Shown piece after piece: positions 60,876 through 64,000 of a stretch of 64,000 bases of DNA. Under the pieces are notes generated by a model that was not told the origin of the DNA, searched no databases, and saw nothing but the letters and a program-made list of their open reading frames with translations. The number at the start of each line of letters is the position of its first letter. Within the stretch, counting starts at the first letter, position 1. Source of the DNA: Closterium sp. Naga37s-1 (taxonomy: Eukaryota; Streptophyta; Zygnematophyceae; Desmidiales; Closteriaceae); NCBI GenBank assembly GCA_947471745.1, contig CANJKZ010000410.1:846001-910000 (forward strand). Reading direction: 5' to 3'. Both the position numbers and the translations under genes were made by a program.

Positions 60876-63800
60876 ATGGCTGACAAAGATTCAAGTGTTC
60901 CAACAGGATCAACTTCATCTGCTGTCTCCACCAACTCTTCAAATGAAGCAGCACCTCCTACAATCAACGCACCATCCCCTTCACCATGTACTTCACCATC
61001 TACATCCACCTTTACCTCCTCCTTAGTCCCCAAATTGGAGCTTCCACGCTTCAATGGCAAAGGCTTTTCGTCATGGAGCATCCGTTTTCAACAAGCCGCC
61101 ACTCTTCTTGATCTTTGGCCTATATACATCGGTCAAATCACTCCCCCTTCAACTGCTGCACCTGCTCAAGAACAAAGCAACTGGATCAAGAGAAATGCTG
61201 AAGCCTACCTTTACCTTCTCTCCTCCGTCCAAGATACTTACTCTCAACCCCTCCTCCTCGTATCACCTCAAAAGGACAGTGCCAGAGCTGCTTGGGAACG
61301 ACTCAAACGTCTTCATCAACCTGTTTCTCAAGGCTCTAAGGCAGAAGCTTGGAACAAGGTCGTGTCTCTTCGCATGGGGGATAGTGAGTCCATCCCCGAC
61401 TACTTACAACGTGGCGAAATGGTTCTTTACGAAACTACACTTCTCGACCTTGAAGTACCGGAGCCCCTCTTCATCACCATTCTTCTGGCTGGACTCTCAT
61501 CTACTTGGAGCACAATGAGGAGCACAATCCAATCATTTCCTGAAGAAACAAGGACCAGAGATTTCATCTTCAACACACTCATCACTGAACACCAGACAAG
61601 AGAGCTTGCAAAGCTTCAAAGGGACTCTGGACCAGCCTGGAGTGGAATGACAAACGCCAACTATCGTCCTCAACAAGGAGTTCAACAACAGAGTAAGTTT
61701 CAGCAAAGTAAGTTTCTTCCAACCCAAGCACACTCTGTTCTTGGACAACCCACACCTAATCACATTTCTCAGCTTGCATCATATCAGTTTGAGTGTCATT
61801 ATTATCATAAATGGGGTCATCCTTGGTGTAAATGCAACATACGTCCTGCGAACTGGACACCACCTTCTTCTCTACTTTCTGACAAAGGAAAGGCTGCCCT
61901 TGCAATCACATCCCATACCCTTCCAGGATATCAACCGGACAATGCGCATCATGGACCATATTTTCAGAATGCTTCCCAAGTCTCATCTCAAAGCCAAGTC
62001 TTTGTTTCCTCTGTGCCACAACTCTCTTTCACTCCAGAGGCGCCTCCTCAAGTCACCACTTCGCAGACGCCATCCGCTTCACATGAGAAAGATTCCACTC
62101 ATTCAAATACACCGAGTTTTGCATTTGCATCATCCTCTTGTCTCCATGCCTTTACCCAGGATCCCAAGACTTGGTTTTTGGACAGTGGATGTGATCAACA
62201 TATGACTCCTCATGCTTCCCTTCTCCACAGCCTCAAGCCCTCCAACGTGAAAGAAGTGGTTGTTGCCAGCAATCATTCGGTGCCAGTTGAAGCAGAGGGC
62301 ACAATGACATTCCTCAGCCCAGAGGGAATCCATATGTCATTCTCAGGCATCTTTCTTGTCCCCTCACTAGGGGCAAATCTTCTCTCAATTGGTCAAATGG
62401 AAGAGAAAGGTATCTCTATTTCCTTCTCAGATGGTTCTGTGCAGGTTCATGCTCCAACTGGGCATCCTATTGCAAGAGGTGTTCGAAATGGACGTCTCTA
62501 TCGAGTGGAGATTGATGCACAACCACCTGTCAAGCCCTATAGCAGTCCCTCGACTGCTGCTGCTACCACCTCGGTAAGACTTCACCCTGGAACATCTGCA
62601 TCCCCTTACACTTGGCACTGCCGTTTTGGTCATCCTGAAGAGTCTAGTATCACACGCATGCAAGCTCATGCAAGTGTTGATGGTCTTATCATCTCCAAGC
62701 AACTGTCATCTTCTCATTCATCGTGCCATACTTGTGTTGAAGCTAAGCTCCCTCGTCATCCTTTCTATTCTTCTGAGTCTGAAGTCTCTCAACCACTTGA
62801 GCTCATACATAGTGACCTGATGGGTCCTTCCCGTACTCCGAGTCGTACAGGGAAAAAGTATGTGATGTCACTCATTGACCATCATACAAAATTTGCATGG
62901 ATATCTCTTCTTGGATCCAAAGATGAAGCTCCCAGTGTTATTCAGTCTTGGTTCCCTTATGTTGAGCGTCAGTTGGGTCTCAAGGTCAAGATATTTCGTT
63001 CTGATCGTGGAGGAGAGTACATGTCTAACTCATTCCGCTCTTTCCTTACCAACCTTGGAGTTGAGCAGCAATTATCATGCCCAGCAACACCTCAACAAAA
63101 TGGTACTGCTGAGAGATACAACCGTACGATTCATGAGATCTCAAGAGGTTTTCTTTCCCACATGAATCTGGATGACTCATGGTGGGGAGAAGCTGTTACC
63201 CATGCTGCTTGGGTCAAGAATCGTCGGCTGACAAGCTCCCTTGCTGAGGGTGTTACACCCTATGAGGCATTATACGGCGTAAAGCCAAATGTGTCCATGC
63301 TTCGAGTTTTTGGCTGTATGAGTCAGTACAAAGTGCTGGATGACAAACGCAGCAAGTTTGAAAGCAAGGCAGCATGGGGCATGCATCTGGGCATGGCCAA
63401 GGATAGTAAGGGCTGGTTGATGTGGGATCCTCTCTTAAAAAGAGATATTGTGTCAAGGGACGTGATCTTCTATGAAGACATGTCCCCGTCTTCTTGGAAA
63501 TCTTCTTTCCCTCTTGTTTCCTCTCAAGTTCCTCCCTTCTCTACCTTTGCAGATTTCGAACTTCCAACAATCATTCTAAGTGGAGTTCCTGCATCATCAC
63601 CGCAGCAGCAACACGAAGATGCGTCTCATGCTCAAGACCAACAACCACCGCCATCATCTTCTGCTCCCACCCCTCATCATCAAGAGCAACAGCAGCGGCA
63701 GCCATCACCGCCTCCATCACAACAACGACAACAACCATCTCCACCCGATTTACCTCCTCCTCTTCAATCCCCTCCTACTCACCAGCAGGACCAGCAGCAA

Positions 63801-64000
63801 CAGCAACATCCTCCCGACACTCACTCTCTCCAGCCTTCACTTACACCTCTCGTCGTTTATCGGCCCAGGGGCTATCGTCCAGCAGCCCTTCTTCACCTTC
63901 CAGATCATCGTCAACTCATACCATCCACCGTGCAGCCACCACCAACCCAACAGCACACACCTCCCCATATCCAGCAACTCCCTTCGACAATTCCGACTAA
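60876..64000 (+). CDS. C3 Gag-Pol polyprotein, 5' part, running off the window
   Basis: The ATG at 60876 gives MADKDSSVPTGSTSSAVSTN. The frame is open to the last base (about 1041 codons), through Gag, zinc knuckle, protease, integrase and the Gln/Pro linker. It matches C2 except for substitutions and a 36-bp in-frame deletion at about 61785, which removes ANQIPYKPKSRY next to the zinc knuckle. ATAT at both borders explains the deletion. The knuckle again has Tyr for the second Cys, and here WCKC instead of WFKC. RT and RNase H lie beyond the window. Confidence 0.9.
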   Translation, partial: MADKDSSVPTGSTSSAVSTNSSNEAAPPTINAPSPSPCTSPSTSTFTSSLVPKLELPRFNGKGFSSWSIRFQQAATLLDLWPIYIGQITPPSTAAPAQEQSNWIKRNAEAYLYLLSSVQDTYSQPLLLVSPQKDSARAAWERLKRLHQPVSQGSKAEAWNKVVSLRMGDSESIPDYLQRGEMVLYETTLLDLEVPEPLFITILLAGLSSTWSTMRSTIQSFPEETRTRDFIFNTLITEHQTRELAKLQRDSGPAWSGMTNANYRPQQGVQQQSKFQQSKFLPTQAHSVLGQPTPNHISQLASYQFECHYYHKWGHPWCKCNIRPANWTPPSSLLSDKGKAALAITSHTLPGYQPDNAHHGPYFQNASQVSSQSQVFVSSVPQLSFTPEAPPQVTTSQTPSASHEKDSTHSNTPSFAFASSSCLHAFTQDPKTWFLDSGCDQHMTPHASLLHSLKPSNVKEVVVASNHSVPVEAEGTMTFLSPEGIHMSFSGIFLVPSLGANLLSIGQMEEKGISISFSDGSVQVHAPTGHPIARGVRNGRLYRVEIDAQPPVKPYSSPSTAAATTSVRLHPGTSASPYTWHCRFGHPEESSITRMQAHASVDGLIISKQLSSSHSSCHTCVEAKLPRHPFYSSESEVSQPLELIHSDLMGPSRTPSRTGKKYVMSLIDHHTKFAWISLLGSKDEAPSVIQSWFPYVERQLGLKVKIFRSDRGGEYMSNSFRSFLTNLGVEQQLSCPATPQQNGTAERYNRTIHEISRGFLSHMNLDDSWWGEAVTHAAWVKNRRLTSSLAEGVTPYEALYGVKPNVSMLRVFGCMSQYKVLDDKRSKFESKAAWGMHLGMAKDSKGWLMWDPLLKRDIVSRDVIFYEDMSPSSWKSSFPLVSSQVPPFSTFADFELPTIILSGVPASSPQQQHEDASHAQDQQPPPSSSAPTPHHQEQQQRQPSPPPSQQRQQPSPPDLPPPLQSPPTHQQDQQQQQHPPDTHSLQPSLTPLVVYRPRGYRPAALLHLPDHRQLIPSTVQPPPTQQHTPPHIQQLPSTIPT

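Larger units (their letters stand above)
46247..64000 (+). mobile_element. C array: three copia elements head to tail sharing LTRs
   Basis: The order is LTR1 (5'-truncated), internal 1, LTR2, internal 2, LTR3, internal 3 (cut by the window end). The repeat period from LTR2 to LTR3 is 6741 bp. No flanking DNA or TSD lies between copies: each internal region ends in its polypurine tract, and the next LTR serves at once as 3' LTR of one copy and 5' LTR of the next. Copies differ by few substitutions and small indels. Recombination between LTRs or integration of a tandem form are the obvious origins. Confidence 0.9.

Noticed and set aside
1..64000. CRISPR arrays, rRNA genes, bacterial operons, env-like genes
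   Set aside because: Tandem repeats here are minisatellites without regular unique spacers. No rRNA, no bacterial gene and no envelope-type gene after RNase H was seen in any element.
46247..64000. Treating the C copies as three separate insertions
   Set aside because: There is no flanking DNA or TSD between internal regions; one LTR stands between successive copies.

Overview
The window is a stack of Ty1/copia-type LTR retrotransposons. Apart from a broken pogo-like transposase gene (about 2336-3064) and about 130 bp at 46118-46246, almost every base can be assigned to an LTR element, a solo LTR or a miniature LTR element. The organism is a eukaryote: there is a GT-AG intron in the transposase, and the retroelements have primer binding sites of the initiator tRNA-Met type (TGGTATCAGAGC and variants) that are typical of plant copia elements. 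GC-rich sequence and this element mix suggest a streptophyte (land plant or charophyte alga). This is inference; no conserved host gene is present to name a species.

Families (my labels). A: GC-rich copia, LTR about 132 bp (TGTCA...TGACA), long minisatellite leader, Gag with a Gly-rich tail and an unusual Cys/His motif, low-complexity linker before RT. Nine copies or fragments, all decayed. B: copia with LTR about 818 bp; B1 is full-length and intact, B2 is defective. C: copia with LTR about 1395 bp; three near-identical copies in a head-to-tail array that share LTRs. D: about 855-bp solo LTRs (two). E: an old copia related to B, present in pieces. TRIM: a 346-bp miniature LTR element with 139-bp LTRs.

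Layout. 1-2333: 3' half of A1, sitting in a pogo-like transposase gene (to 3064). 3308-3540: truncated TRIM. 3541-9568: A2 (minus). 9569-11109: A3 (minus), split by solo LTR D1. 11110-13588: A4 (plus), fused in frame to B2 (13589-17923). 17924-38192: E, the oldest layer, carries A5 (18005-25350, TSD GTGAC) in its LTR and A6 (26441-37656, TSD CCCCC) in its gag. A5 carries the TRIM (TSD GCTGG) and A6 carries B1 (27947-34427, TSD GGAAG). 38193-40124: A8 (minus RT fragment with solo LTR D2) and a leader fragment. 40125-45901: A7 (plus), abutting A9 (minus, to 46117). 46247-64000: the C array.

LTR divergence counted by eye agrees with the nesting order: A6 about 7%, A5 about 3%, B1 about 1%. Only B1 and C2 (and C3 as far as it is visible) keep uninterrupted polyprotein frames, so they are the likely sources of enzymes. 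The smallest element, the TRIM, carries exact tRNA-type Pol III A and B boxes across its LTR/PBS junction and is the most unusual thing in the window.
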